Shown: one piece after another, positions 48,331 through 60,147 of the stretch | How positions within the stretch are numbered: the first letter of the stretch is position 1 | How the letters are laid out: every line of letters begins with the position of its first letter | Notes under the pieces: model-generated | What the model was told of the DNA's origin: nothing | Database searches by the model: none | Seen by the model: the letters and a program-made list of their open reading frames with translations, nothing else | DNA from: Acorus gramineus | Lineage: Eukaryota > Streptophyta > Magnoliopsida > Acorales > Acoraceae | Direction: 5' to 3' | NCBI GenBank assembly: GCA_030737835.1 | Contig: CM060851.1 | Span: 7,795,774 to 7,859,773 of the forward strand | Length of the DNA: 64,000 bases | Translations under genes and position numbers: made by a program

Positions 48331-49525
48331 ATCCTAGCTAGAACCGGCCCATTAGGCCCCCATACGTGTTGCCCATATTTTCGTGGGCCGGCCCACCAAT
48401 CATCAGATGGGCAATGAACCATCCACGACAACACGGGCCCCTCAGCACTTTCACAGTTTTTGTTATTTTGGTTTCGTAAAGGAAAATGATACATTCAGTC
48501 ACATTTATCATCCAAAACTCTAACCTTGAATATTTTTATTTTTTTTAAATATTAAATATCATCTAATGAGGTATATGATTTGATGAAAAGTGCATGTCGC
48601 TCCATTTCAAATAGAATGAACCCGTTTTTTTTGTAAGTGTAAGAAAAATTTAGTAAGGTATATACATCATCTAACGAGGTATATACTTTACTGAGTCTGT
48701 AACGAGATATATAGGTCTGTGTTTTAGACTGAGAATAAAACTGAGTATAGCAGCACTCTATAATAAAATATTGATAATGATATAATTTTGCATTTAAATG
48801 TAGAGTTAAAAAATGTATCTCAATTAAATGTTTGAATTTGTTATAATTTTTAACTTGAAGGAACTTTTTATGATTGAAAAATACTCTAGTGAAAGGTTTG
48901 AATTTGGAATATATGTGGTACAACTTCATTCATTAATAACAATAATTATTTGTCTAAAAGAATTATTTAAAATATATATTAAAATCATATAATTATAAAT
49001 TCATTTTTCTAATGTAAGGCTTCTGTGGTTGATTTAGTTAATATTCTAAATATCTTCGCTCATAAAAAGTTAAAGTTTAAAAATGGAAATGATAAATTGT
49101 TCTTTTTTTTCCGTTCTATTTTTTTTGTAGAGTTAGGTTTAAAATATATTGTGAAAATAAATGCATATATTTCATTTGTTTAGAAATTCACTGATTGCTT
49201 CTCCCAATATTCATAATTAAGAACAGTGTGATATATTTATATTAGTGGTGATTAATCTACCAAATTTTTAAGGATATTTGACTGAGCAATAAAATTAATG
49301 GTCGAATTGATTCCAAAATTTAATTAGGAAGAATCCAAAAGAGGATGGTTTTTTTTTTTAAAAAAAAAATCCCAAATTGATATTATTTTGATTTTTTCAT
49401 CTCTTAATCGCATATAAGCAAAAACTTGAATGTAATAATTCAGGGATAATATCCAAACTTAAAACTTTTTCCTATATACCATGTACCCATTGACATGGAG
49501 CATTTTTCAATTCATCTGAATGACC
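48331..49525. other. Intergenic AT-rich DNA
   Basis: No coding frame with support. GAGGTATAT words near 48560-48720 recur in several spacers of this window. Confidence 0.5.
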
Positions 49526-49534
49526 CATAACTAG

Positions 49535-50421
49535 GGGCATGTCTATCCCTGCTGAGGGATTTCCTTAACCCACCATCGAACCAAAAAAAAAAAAAAAAAA
49601 ACAGTGTTTTTTTGTTTCCACCGATCCGGTCAGATCGATCAAACTTGGTTATCACTTTAAGTTTTGGGCAATCGAACTTGATCGTCATTTTAGGTTTTGA
49701 GCGATCGAACTTGATCGCTATTTTAGGTTTTAAGCGACCGAACTTGGTTAAACAGGGTTTGTGATAAAATTTATAATTTTTTTTCTTGAAAACATAATCC
49801 CATGACAAGTATCCTCATTGGATCCTTCATGCCATTCTAAGTTTGAGTTATAATGTAGGGAGAATCAATCATTATTTTTAAATGTAGAACATAAGAACAT
49901 GTTTTTTACATAAGTGAGGGATAAATTTTCAAAAGCCAAATATAAAATGTGTTTTGATCAATAGGTATGTTTTTTTTTTGTTTTCAAATAAAGAATCTGC
50001 TTAACTACGAATTCAAACGAAGTTTAAAAATGATATATATTTGTCTAATAAAATATTTTTCTATAAAAAATTGATTAACTGAAAGTATACCTACTTACAT
50101 TTTTTTTAGTCCCTTAGTTGCTGTTTGGATAAAAGAATAAACATAAAATATGATGAATAAACCCAAAAATTTATTTGTTTACACAGAATAGGTAGATATA
50201 GTTCTGGACCCCGTTCGACCAATTTCGGTCGTCCAAAATCTGAAATGACGATAAAGTTCGATCGCTCAAAACCTGAAATAACGACCAAGTCTGATCCCCC
50301 AAAACTTGAAATGGTGACCAAATTCGATCGACCGGCATTGGTCGGAAAATCTAAACACTGTTTTTTTTTTTTTTTTGGTAGGTTAAGGGAAACAAAACCT
50401 TTGGTGGGGACAGACGCGCCC
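49535..50421. mobile_element. 887-bp Mutator-like element with long TIRs and 9-bp target duplication
   Basis: The ends GGGCATGTCTATCCC and (complement of the right end) GGGCGCGTCTGTCCC begin inverted repeats of roughly 220 bases. CATAACTAG flanks both sides exactly (49526-49534 and 50422-50430). Each TIR contains about four tandem units of roughly 33 bases built on GATCGAACTTGATCG...TTTTAGGTTTTGAGC. No transposase is present. Confidence 0.88.
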
Positions 50422-50621
50422 CATAACTAGCCAATGTATGTTGATGGGATTAGGCTTTTCATTTTCCAATTCATTTGAATGTATGTTGATGGGATTAAGA
50501 AATATAAGTAGATATCATAGTTTTATTAACACATATGCGTGTTTAGCCATGTCATATTCTTGTTTTAGAAAGCTATAATACCACTTGCAGTTTCCATGTC
50601 CTAACAACTGCATTTATGGTT

Positions 50622-50642
50622 GGGGGGGGGGGGGGGGGGGGG
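50622..50642 (+). repeat. Run of 21 G
   Basis: A pure G homopolymer followed by TGTTTATGCATTTAT. Such runs are rare in plant DNA and prone to sequencing error; the exact length may be wrong. Confidence 0.8.
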
Positions 50643-51715
50643 TGTTTATGCATTTATAATTTGGAAAGTCTAGTTCAGAAATCTGAATGATCTCTGTTTT
50701 TACTATTGCTCTGAATTGTATGGATGAACTACTGCATCAACTACTTTAGTGTCTTCGATTGTTGAAAAATTGATTGACCATTGTTGGTGGTGTCATAAAA
50801 GGTGTTACCTATTCTTAGGTGGAGTGTTGTATTATTCAACCAGTAGGAGGTTTGTATTTCTAGATAGTTTGCATGCCACAGTAGATCTCAGGGCATTGGA
50901 GCAAGACAAATCTATCTCCAACGATATATGAGAATCAGATATCAGTTGGTTCTTAGATGGGTCTGCTTCAAGCATTTACAATTCAACCCAATATGGTTAT
51001 TTAGAATTCTAGAATTTTCGTGGTAGAAGATCATGTGGGATGAGCACTACAAAGGTGTAGGACATGAATTGGAGCAGGTCAATTCTTATGACTTCTGATG
51101 AAGGGTGGGGATCTTACTATTACTATTGCTCTAATATAGATTGTTATTGCAATTCACAGCTGGTTGTATGGTGTTGGGGAATCTTGTATTTATTTTTTCA
51201 TTCGCTCAATTTAAAACAGATTTTATGGATGAAAACTTATTCTCGTAGCTTGTAGCCAATGGAGTTGGCACAATCCCCGAATCATTGGTTAAAAAATCCC
51301 AGATCTGTCTTTACTACTGGCTAGTGGAAAGGTTCCTGTCAGGGTGGGTCCTTATTTAGTGGTGGCTAAATATCATTTGCATGGTCAATGTTGAATGCAA
51401 TTCTGCTTGATTTTTTTTGCCTGATTTCTGAATTTCATTTGTCCCTGCAATGCCTGCTTTGTTAAAACATGTTTATATCCTATGGATGTTGAATCTCTTA
51501 AGGGGACCATTCAGATGATATGGAGATGACATTCAGTAGCCCAGTCCTGTCTGTGGAAGTTTGGAGGAGAGGGCAATAGAGTTTTTTTCCTACTTGGGAA
51601 GTTGGGAGGGGGTGTTTATGCATTTATAGTTTCAAAAGTTTAGTTCAGAAATATGACTCATCTCTGTTTTTCCTACTGGTCTGAATTGTATAGATGAGCG
51701 ATTGCATCAATTACT
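50622..51715. repeat. Direct repeats of about 110 bases flanking 0.87 kb
   Basis: Copies at about 50630-50745 and 51608-51715 share GGTGTTTATGCATTTATA, AGTTCAGAAAT.TGA, CATCTCTGTTTTT and CTGAATTGTAT.GATGA. The intervening sequence has no retroelement motif and no primer-binding site after the left copy. It could be a short LTR-type element or a segmental duplication. Confidence 0.55.
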
Positions 51716-52229
51716 TTTCCTTTTAACTAAGATAAATATTAACTTTTTTGAATATATCATTCATTGACTCATAATGTTCATTTAAATTACATTGATCAAA
51801 TAAATTTAATTGTCATATAGGTGACAACTAACAGGGTATTGATTTCCTCCTTTTTTTGGGTGTCCAACAAGCAACAACAAATATAACAACATCGTGGGTA
51901 AGTAGTAGCTCGATAGTAGGTTTGGGTCCCCATCCTCGGGAGTAAGATCATCTGTGGCATGTAACAATAAGATTTCGAATCTCCTTGTTGCATGAATGGT
52001 GGTATGCCATATAGATACACCACCCTAAGGGATTATTGCATTACACCTGAAGGGGTGAATGCATTTGATGCGATGCAATCACCCCTTAAAGGTGGTGTAT
52101 CTGTATACGTGGTACACCACTATGCATGCAATAGGTAAAACAACCCAACCCTTGATGTTACATTCCAACCTGCATTTCATTTTTATATATAATATTCCAC
52201 TCTTTGAATCTTATGTAGAAAAACAAAGC

Positions 52230-52702
52230 ATGAATAATAAAAGATGAATAATTGATAAGACAACTATTTTTGATACCATTATTGAAATTAAAAGCATTAC
52301 CTTTTTCTTTGCTCGTGGTTTCAACTTGTAAAAAGGATTACTAACTAGCCTTATGTTCCGGCTTTTGCTATACTTCAAGCATGTACATTTGAAATATCTC
52401 ACTTGCCCATAGTCATCAGTCATCAAGCTTCTTCCATAATGACAATCGTCCTTCCGCGGACCACCCCAATAAATTCAACCTAATCAAAATTGATAAAATG
52501 ATTACCAATGGATACATGAATAGCAAAACAATGAAAGTTTTTGTTGGGTAATATCTTAATGAGGAGACTATAAATGTTGTTCTGGATTGAAGCATGTATC
52601 ACATATGATTACCTCTTAAGATATATGGAGACAAAAGATGCAAAGGGTTATAGAATCTTATGATCCAACGTGGAAACATGAGTCCTCAACCCTTGTGTTT
52701 GG
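52230..52702 (-). pseudogene. FAR1-related protein fragment, copy A
   Basis: The minus strand reads DDYGQVRYFKCTCLKYSKSR and, further on, NPFYKLKPRAKK, in the manner of the DNA-binding region of FAR1/FRS-type proteins (typical pattern D.DGQVRYF..AC..GK). The frame cannot be extended into a full protein. It is a fragment derived from, or ancestral to, copy B; it lacks about 135 bases present in B (54935-55068) and ends abruptly at 52702, where LTR-like sequence begins. Confidence 0.5.
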
Positions 52703-53380
52703 TGTTACGCCCTAAAGTGGCTACCTTCAGAGAACAACACAATTAATATAAAAAATTCACAAGACTTAGAAGAAAAGATAACCAAAGCAATTAGTAATAG
52801 TTAGAGATGAACACAGCAGAAGCATACAACTTAACCTCAAGGCCAAAAAGGCCGAACAAAAAGAAGTATGCATAGAGCACAAAATGACAATTCAAACTAA
52901 GTCCTGTCAGAGCACTATAATAGTTGTCAATTGATTGACAAGTGAAGAGTTATACAAAAATGACACCCACCAACACTAGCACAAAGACAGACTGGGACGT
53001 TGACAACTCTAATTGGCGCCTAACGTACTACGTCCTCAAGTCAAGCTGAAACTCTAAACACCCTATTCACATGGGCGCAGGATAGCCACCTTGCTCCGCA
53101 CCTGAAATAATAATTCAGCCACAAAGTAACCTTACACTACAAGACCTTAAACCTTCTCCAAACAATACATTCCCATGATTACATCCACCAACAAGTAACC
53201 CTTCAACCTCCACATTTTGGTAGCATGCTATCATACTTAGCATACTAGAGTAATCTATAGACAACTATTTTTAACAAGCAAGTACATTAAGTAAAAATAA
53301 GCCATACTTATATTTATTCAATCATGCTAGTATATAACCCTTATACTTAGGTGTCCCCAAGTCATACTAAAATTTAAAAT
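52703..53380. mobile_element. Probable LTR or LTR fragment
   Basis: The FAR1-like duplication breaks exactly at TGTTACGCCC, a sequence shaped like a plant LTR 5' terminus, and unrelated sequence with no coding frame follows. A right terminus and target duplication were not found, so this is an inference from the breakpoint. Confidence 0.35.
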
Positions 53381-54590
53381 AGGGGGAATTGTCCAAATAC
53401 CCCTGGACTAAGCCTCCCATTTTTTCCATACCCTTTGACTTTGTAGAATTTTTTTTTTACCCCTACAGAGCTGTCCCTTTTTTTTTGTACCCCTCACCAT
53501 TACCACATCACATTTCACTACCTAAACTACCCTCTCCACTTTATTTTCCCCCCAAAACCTTCTCTCCCCCAAATCACTCTCTCTCCACCCCAAAACCCTC
53601 TCTCTCCACAAATCACTATCTACCTCACCTGATACTCTATCGAGCGCCTTGTCACCGTCATCGTAACCTCTATTAAGGGTCTGCCAGAAGCAATCAAAGG
53701 CGTTCATGTAGTGGGAGAGGCCGAGCAAAATCTTGTCTTTTGTGGTGAACATCTTTAGATGATTAGATTCGATCTTCAAAGCTTGATTTTAGCTTTTTTA
53801 GATCTCAGCTGCTGCATCTGAAGGTCCTCCACATCTTCTCTTTTTTCTCGGAGGCGGCGGAGATTGGTGCTGGCAGAGGAGAGCGGCAGCTGCTGGTGGT
53901 GCACGCTGGCTCCGGGACGCATATGGGGCGCGCTGGGGAGGCGTCCCGGACAGGATCCCGGGAGACCCGGGAGCGTTGGCACGCGCAGATCCCGGGATAT
54001 CCGGGAGCGCTGGTAGAGCAGATCCCGGGATATCCGGGCTAGTACGCGCTGGCAGGGAAGATCCCGAGAGATTCGGGAGCGCTGGCAGGGCAGATCCTGG
54101 GATATCCGGGAGCGCTGGCACGCGCTGGCAGGGTAGATCCCGGGATATCCGGGAGCGCTGGCACGCCCTGGCAGGGCTGGCAAGGCGCAACGGCAGGGCA
54201 AGGGTTGGGCGCGGCAGGGCCGGCGAGCAGCGGCAGGGCTGCGCCGACAGCGGCAGGGGCGGCGCCGGCAGTGGCACGACGGCGCCGGCGCCGGCAAGGG
54301 TACGACGGCGACGGCAAGGGCATGACGGTGACGGCAAGGGCACGACGACAACAGCGACGACAATGGCACGACGGCAACAGCGACGGGAAGGGCACGACGG
54401 CGACCGCGAGGGCACGACGGCAAGAGCAAGACGGCGACGACGAGGGGTATAAAGGCGACGTCAACGTTTTTTAGATCTCGCGAGCAAAATTCCTCCCCCG
54501 CTCCGATTGAAGACTCTTCAATCGAAGCGGGGAAGAGAAAGAGAAGCTTTTGTGGATCTAGGATTTTTGAAGTGGAGGCTCTGATACCAT
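53380..54590 (-). mobile_element. Internal region of an LTR retroelement fragment
   Basis: Read on the minus strand, the primer-binding site TGGTATCAGAGC (complement of about 54571-54582, matching initiator-methionine tRNA) follows an LTR end and leads into this interior. It holds the GC-rich minisatellite and, at 53522-53779, a frame beginning MKIESNHLKMFTTKDKILLG whose family I do not recognise. No gag or pol domain is identifiable. Confidence 0.5.
53955..54470. repeat. GC-rich minisatellite and ACGGC-rich array
   Basis: From 53955 to about 54180 there are six units of 33-45 bases built on GATCCCGGGATATCCGGGAG plus CGCTGGCA. From about 54185 to 54450 the sequence is a degenerate CGGCA/GACGGCAAGGGCAC array. 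Long open frames on both strands (up to 217 codons, Pro/Arg/Ala/Gly-rich) result from composition and are not called as genes. Confidence 0.85.
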
Positions 54591-54730
54591 GTTAGAATAA
54601 AGAAAAGGGAATTATTGTTATTATATTAGAGGAGAAATAGCTCTATTTATAGATACATAGAGGAAATCCTAAAATACAAGATAAAGAATCTAGGAAATCT
54701 ATGAAACTAATAATAACTAATAATATCACA
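54591..54730 (-). mobile_element. Short LTR adjoining a tRNA-Met primer-binding site
   Basis: The complement ends ...TATTCTAACA directly before the primer-binding site and could begin at TGTGATATTA (54730), a TG...CA unit of about 140 bases, as in TRIM elements. No second LTR was found in the window, so the element is truncated. The outer boundary is approximate. Confidence 0.5.
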
Positions 54731-54753
54731 ATAATGATAATAAAGATATAATA

Positions 54754-55925
54754 TTATCCTAATAATGATTCTTTAACCGATAGCATTATTGAAATTGAAG
54801 GTATTACGTTTTTTTTTGCTCGTGGTTTCCACTTGTAAAAGGGATTACCAGCCTTATGTTTCGGCTTGCTATACTTGAAACATGCACATTTGAAATATCT
54901 CACTTGTCCATAGTCATCAGTCATCACACTTACCATCTCCCATCATTGTTCCATATCTGACACGTTCTGCATATTCTTTATAAAACTCATGAGACTCTTC
55001 TGATGATTAGAGAACCAGTCACACTGATTTAGTGACTTCTGAGGAGCCAACATTATTTGTCACTCCAGGAGAAGCTTCTTCCATAATGATAATAGTCCTT
55101 TTGTGGACCACCCCAATAAATTCAACCTAAACAGAATCGATAAATTGATTACCAATGAATACATGAATCGCAAAACAAGTCGAGGTGCGGATGAGACTAT
55201 TGAGCACCTGTTTCGTCAATGTCCTGTTGCACTCTAGCTTTGGTCCTTGCTCGCAATGGCATCTGGGAAGTCGATGCCGGCGAATGTGAACGAAGAACGA
55301 TAGGAGCATAGCAAGTAGGGTGTGGCTATCACTGATTCCGGCCGGTACATGGGCTATTTAGCGGATAAGAAACGATGTAATCTTTAAGGGTGCAATGTTC
55401 TATTTTGAAAATATTTGGGAGTCCACGATCCATTTCATTAACGAATGGGGTTCATGTCTAGGCGGAGCTTCGAGTATCATAATCAAAGAGAACGCGTTAC
55501 ACATTGTGGAGTAGGTGGGTCCCTCAGAGGAGGTGGGTTAGAAACCTTTTCTACCCGCCGATGGTAAGGTATGCATTACTGCTCTCGGAATGAGGGGCGT
55601 GGAGTCTAGAGAGTTAATTTTCAGTGGTTTTTTCTGTTTTATTTGCTCTCTTTCGAGCGATGTTATTCTTCTTCTTTCCTTACCTCATTTGGTCATGTTC
55701 TTTCTTACCACGAGAATAGAAAATGACTACATTTGACTCAAAAAAAAAAAAACAATGAAAGATTTTGTTGGGTAATGTCTTAATGAGGAGACTTTATAAA
55801 TGTAGTTCTGGATTGAAGCATTAACCTCTTGTAAGATATATGGAGATAAACAGATGCAGAGGGTTATAGAATCTTATGATCGAAGGTGGAGATATGAGAG
55901 TCCTCAACGCTTGTGCTTGGTCACT
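54754..55925 (-). pseudogene. FAR1-related protein fragment, copy B, interrupted by a LINE
   Basis: The minus strand reads EEASPGVTNNVGSSEVTKSV, then in a shifted frame EFYKEYAERVRYGT, then DDYGQVRYFKCACFKYSKPK and NPFYKWKPRAKK. The EFY..YA..V and DGQVRYF patterns are those of the FAR1 DNA-binding domain (transcription factors derived from Mutator-type transposase). Frames are broken, so no protein is made. The block from about 55080 to 55160 and from 55749 to 55920 matches copy A (52430-52700) closely; a LINE fragment splits it. Confidence 0.55.
55179..55748 (+). mobile_element. 5'-truncated LINE insertion with poly-A tail
   Basis: The plus strand reads DETIEHLFRQCPVA (zf-RVT-type end of LINE ORF2) and later RIRNDVIFKG, then a non-coding 3' end and about 12 A. 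Copy A shows the uninterrupted site GCAAAACAATGAAAG. The insertion repeats AAAACAA on both sides (55172-55178 and 55749-55755, the latter merging with the A-tail). The frame carries several stops. Confidence 0.8.
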
Positions 55926-57025
55926 GCCCTGCACCAAAAGTAAGGATGATCATTCAGATTTTATGATATTTTCAACAGTACCTCTTTCAGGGGAAAAAAA
56001 GCCCAATCAGGAATTGCATATGAATGGGAAGAACCAACGAATCGGGAACATTGGTGGTCTCATTGAAAGGTTGTTGAAATAGAGTATCTCTTACCCTCAT
56101 TTGCAAAAATGTAAAGTTCTAGTCTGTTGTACCCTTGGATTCTGTTGGGCAATAAGTAATGTTATATCAAAGTGTGTCATGAGTGTGGCTGGGCATCTCC
56201 CACATGGACTTGTTTGACTATTATCTTCCCTGGTTAAATTTCCAAATTATTCAAAGCTATAAGATTAGAAAGAGAACACTCAGGAGCAAACGCTAAAAAA
56301 ATTTGTTGGCAGAAAAAACATTACCAAGCAATGTATTGAATGCCTTCATCGGTTGTAATCAATCTAACTGCTTTGGTGGATATTTTCCCAAAATATATAT
56401 CAATAAGTTGATAAACATCCAATATACAATGAGGAAGCCACGATGTCTTCCCAAAACTAGCTCACACACTGAAAACCTTAAACCCGATCATCAATTCCTC
56501 GGGTTTACAAGGTTATTCGACATACAATGTCTATCCCTGTTTGCATTCACTTTTCCAACCTCTATAATGTGTTTAACTCCACTCCCTCAGATTTCCCACC
56601 ACACCATCCATGAGTTTTCAAAGCAACATGGTCTCTGCTTAATTTTTTTTTTTTTTTCAACTGATTCAAGTTACATAACTAAGCTCCTTGATGTAGAATC
56701 ACTGAATCCGAACACAGACCTTAATTAATGACAAACTACAAATACATAAATCTCTATATATGAACTCATATGCAAAGTATCAAATAATCTCTGATGAATA
56801 GCATTTCATCCTGATTCACAAGAACAAGCTCTAAAGAACACCTCAACCATAGTCCATAGATTAAACATAACCAATCCTCCACATGCAAAAAAAAATTCTC
56901 CTTGCATAATTCATTATTTGTATGTGAATGAGTCACTTAAATCAAACACTAATCAAAGATTTTCACCAAGAGTGACAAAATGCTTCTTATGAAGAAAAAA
57001 GTGAATCTGATATCTGGGCGTCGCA
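55926..57025. other. Intergenic DNA
   Basis: Open frames at 55876-56082 and 56303-56728 are present on the plus strand, but neither has a recognisable domain or splice support. This is probably downstream sequence of the small minus-strand gene. Confidence 0.4.
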
Positions 57026-57367
57026 TCAATCACCCCCATCTTCCTTCTGCTGCAAATCTCCAAATTTTTGCTTGAAAGACTCCTGCTTCTGCATCCACAT
57101 CATATGTCCCTACACACCAAATGCACAACCCACATCAGAAGACCTAAAAAGATTATGACCTTATACGATTTCATTGAAAATTCTCAAGTGGGTCGTTCGA
57201 ATTTTAATTAATACAACAAAAAAAATAGAGATTCAACAACTTAATCGATGGTTTCAGAAGGGTTTGATGAAGGTGGGGGTTTTTACCTGAAGAGCTGCGG
57301 CCCAAGTGATGAGGAAGGAAGCGAACCAGAACCTCTTGTCTTTCAATATCTTCGCATAATCCACCAT
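57026..57367 (-). CDS. Small predicted membrane protein, 54 aa
   Basis: Two exons, 57287-57367 and 57026-57109, joined at CAG|GTAAAAACC and TGTAG|GGACATATG in phase 0. The protein starts MVDYAKILKDKRFWFASFLI, continues TWAAALQGHMMWMQKQESFK and ends QKFGDLQQKEDGGD. Residues 14-27 are hydrophobic enough for one membrane-associated helix, followed by a basic, Gln-rich amphipathic tail. I do not recognise a named family, but the exon joining restores a clean frame and stop, and the N-terminal exon has coding-like codon use. The 5' leader contains TTAGGGTTTTG (complement), typical of plant housekeeping genes. Too short for routine ORF calling. Confidence 0.7.
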
Positions 57368-57480
57368 TTTCAGTCCTCTGTCCCGAAAATCTCCTTCACA
57401 AAACCCTAAATAAAAGTGTTGGCTTTCCTTCTCGAGGGGATGCCACTGAAAGAAAGGGGGAATGGTACAGTTTTAAAGAT

Positions 57481-59881
57481 GGGGGGTCTATATTTCCACC
57501 CCTATATTTTTCAAACCCACCCCGTTAGCCTACCCACCCATTCATTTTTTTAGGAACTACAAACCCACCCTTGATATTTTAAGACACTTTTTTCTCTGTT
57601 CCTCATTTCTTCTTCTTCAAACTCCCACGATTGAGGATAAATGAGCATTCACATTTTTTGTAGCTAAGTTGCTCCGTTTGGATGGACGATTTCTTCGCGG
57701 TTGCGGGTTGAACGCTTACAAACGCATAAACTCACAACTAAACACTAATCAGCGTCGACATCTCCATGGTTGAGTGGTCTGCGTTGCAATGTATTTTTCT
57801 TCGCATTGTGATCGCTCCAAAACAATGCTTTGAAGAACGCAGGTCTATCGATCATCATTGTATCCAAGGCTTTTACCAAATTAGCCTTGCATTTTTTTTG
57901 AAAATCCTACCCCTATCCGTGAACCCACATGTGAAATCCCTAAACCTTCATATCAAAAAATAAGGTGCTCCCTCCCCTAACACACTGTGCTGTCTCTCCC
58001 AATCCGATCCCCTCGCCGTCTCTGCAGCCCCAAACGGCATTTGTTCATATCGTCAGTGACCGAGCTCTCTCAGTCCCCATGAACAAGTGACACACTCTCA
58101 TATTCTTGCCTTCAGATATTGCTTGATGGGTTTAGATGTTTACCCCCGAAAGATCAATTGCTTGGAGGCTCCCACTCTTCAAAAGCAGTAGCGACAAATG
58201 GGATGTTCATGGTGGATGAAAAAATGAATTAGGTGTTGATGAGGTTTGGTTCAATTGTAGATACCAGGGGTGTAATGGTAATCATCTCTGCATGTGTATG
58301 CAACGCCAATGAAACGGCCAAACAGATGGAGAAATGTGTTGGGGGGGGGAGCTTTGTCATCGCACCCATTTTCCTGACCCGTCGATATTCACTGCATCTA
58401 ATAAACGCCGCGATCGTAAACGGACATGGAGCCTAAGAAAATCATTCTCACCTGAGTGTGATATCAATATCCCCATCGAATCTCTCGAAAGCGCCGTCCA
58501 TTTTCTGTCAAAGATGGAAATACTCACATATTTATAATAAGACATAAAAGGGCCATTTGAACCCAAAATGGGTCACTTGAAGAGGAGAAGTCAGTACACT
58601 CGTGAGGAGGGGAAGAGTCGGTGAAGATCGAAGGCGATAGGAGAAGACGAAATCGAAGCCATTTGAAGTTCACAACGTCGCAGTTGGAGATATTTAGATC
58701 CCCTTGCATTTCTTTTTTTTTTTTTTTTTTTTTGGTTATTTTGGGAGTGGAAGAATGGTTGGGGGCATAAATGGCACTGTATCATCCATGAAAAAAATGT
58801 GATGGATGGATGAAAGGGTGCCACCACGAGTTGGTCGGAGGGAGATGCCGCAGACGGCGGGGGGCGGACGTACGAGTTGGTTGGGCCGGGCTACAGCCCA
58901 GCCCAAATTTTACATTTTTTTTTTTAATATTTGATTATACATGTTATAATATTTATATTTTATATTATATAAATTACATTTTATCATAAAATATATTCCT
59001 CACAAATCAGATATCAACCTAACAAATTAATAACAAATTAAATAGTATCATAACAAATTGAATCTCAACCTAACAAACCAAATTGAATTCTGGCCCATTT
59101 GGAAAATTGTTTAGGCAGTTTTTGAGTTTGCATAAAGCTGTTTTTCCTAAACCCGTTTTCAAACAAAAAAATTGGGGTCAAAATCTGCATACATATTTTT
59201 ATGAAAAAGTATCCAAAACCTGAGTTTTCTAGAAACTGTGGATATATAACTTCTTACAAAATCAGATTTAAACCCAGCTTTTGTTTAAAATCAGTTTTAC
59301 AATCGTGCAACCAAACACAGCCTGATCTTATTATAAATTTTAATGATTCTAAATTTTAAAATTCAAACATTATCTTAAGAATTAATGTCAATTGAATAAT
59401 AATGAACATTTATATCCATAAAACAACTCTTCTTATTTTTCTAACAATTCTTACAAAATCAAAATACTCAATTTTAATTACTTTTTTTTTTCCTTTTTTC
59501 ACATCTACATGTCTTTTAAATATCACATTATTTGATCTATAAATAATTACATCAAATATAAGAACAAAAAATTTTTATATAAATATTTAATACATGCTAT
59601 CAAATAAAAGAACAAAAAAAGTTATATATAAATATTTAATATATGGTATGTACACTCATCCTAAAATATTGTCCTGGATCCGTCTCTGCGCAGACCGTGA
59701 GGGGCAAAAAATACTTGGGTTTGATCCTAGAGGTGGGGTTTTGATTGATTTGAGACACGGGGGTGGAGAGTGTATAAGGTGGGCTAACTTTTTAAAGGGA
59801 CGGGGTGGGTTCCTCTCATTCAAGAAGTTAAAATTTTATTTTTTTAATGGGGGTGAACTGAATAGCATAAGGGGGTGGAAA
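57481..59881. mobile_element. 2.4-kb TIR element, possible gene-capturing type
   Basis: The left end (TTTCCACCCCTATATTTTTC, AAACCCACCCC) is mirrored at the right (complement TTTCCACCCCCTTATGC, GAACCCACCCCGTCCC). TTAAAGAT occurs directly outside both ends (57473-57480 and 59882-59889). The interior between about 57950 and 58860 is GC-richer than both arms and has several short open frames on both strands without recognisable domains, as expected if host sequence was captured. A related, more degenerate MITE lies at about 59095-59325. Confidence 0.5.
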
Positions 59882-60147
59882 TTAAAGATTATGTGAAGCA
59901 AGTACTGTTCATTGGAAAGAAAATATGATTATTTATAATTTGACTTATAAAAATATATTTTGATTTTTCTGAATTATATATTTTATTTGACTGAACACAT
60001 ATATTTTAATATAAAATCAAATATATAATGTAATGAATTGTATAAATTATTCTACTTATAAAAACATTTTTTTTTTATGTAATGAACCAATGATACATAT
60101 ATTTACTCGCTACACCAGAGAAAATATGTAAGGACGGTGAGGACAAG

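Noticed and set aside
53776..54474. Long open frames (up to 217 codons) on both strands
   Set aside because: They overlap in several frames on both strands, are Pro/Arg/Ala/Gly-rich and follow the GC-rich repeat units. Absence of stops is explained by composition.
55876..56728. Plus-strand frames of 68 and 141 codons
   Set aside because: No recognisable motif or splice evidence; the first overlaps duplicated FAR1-region sequence.
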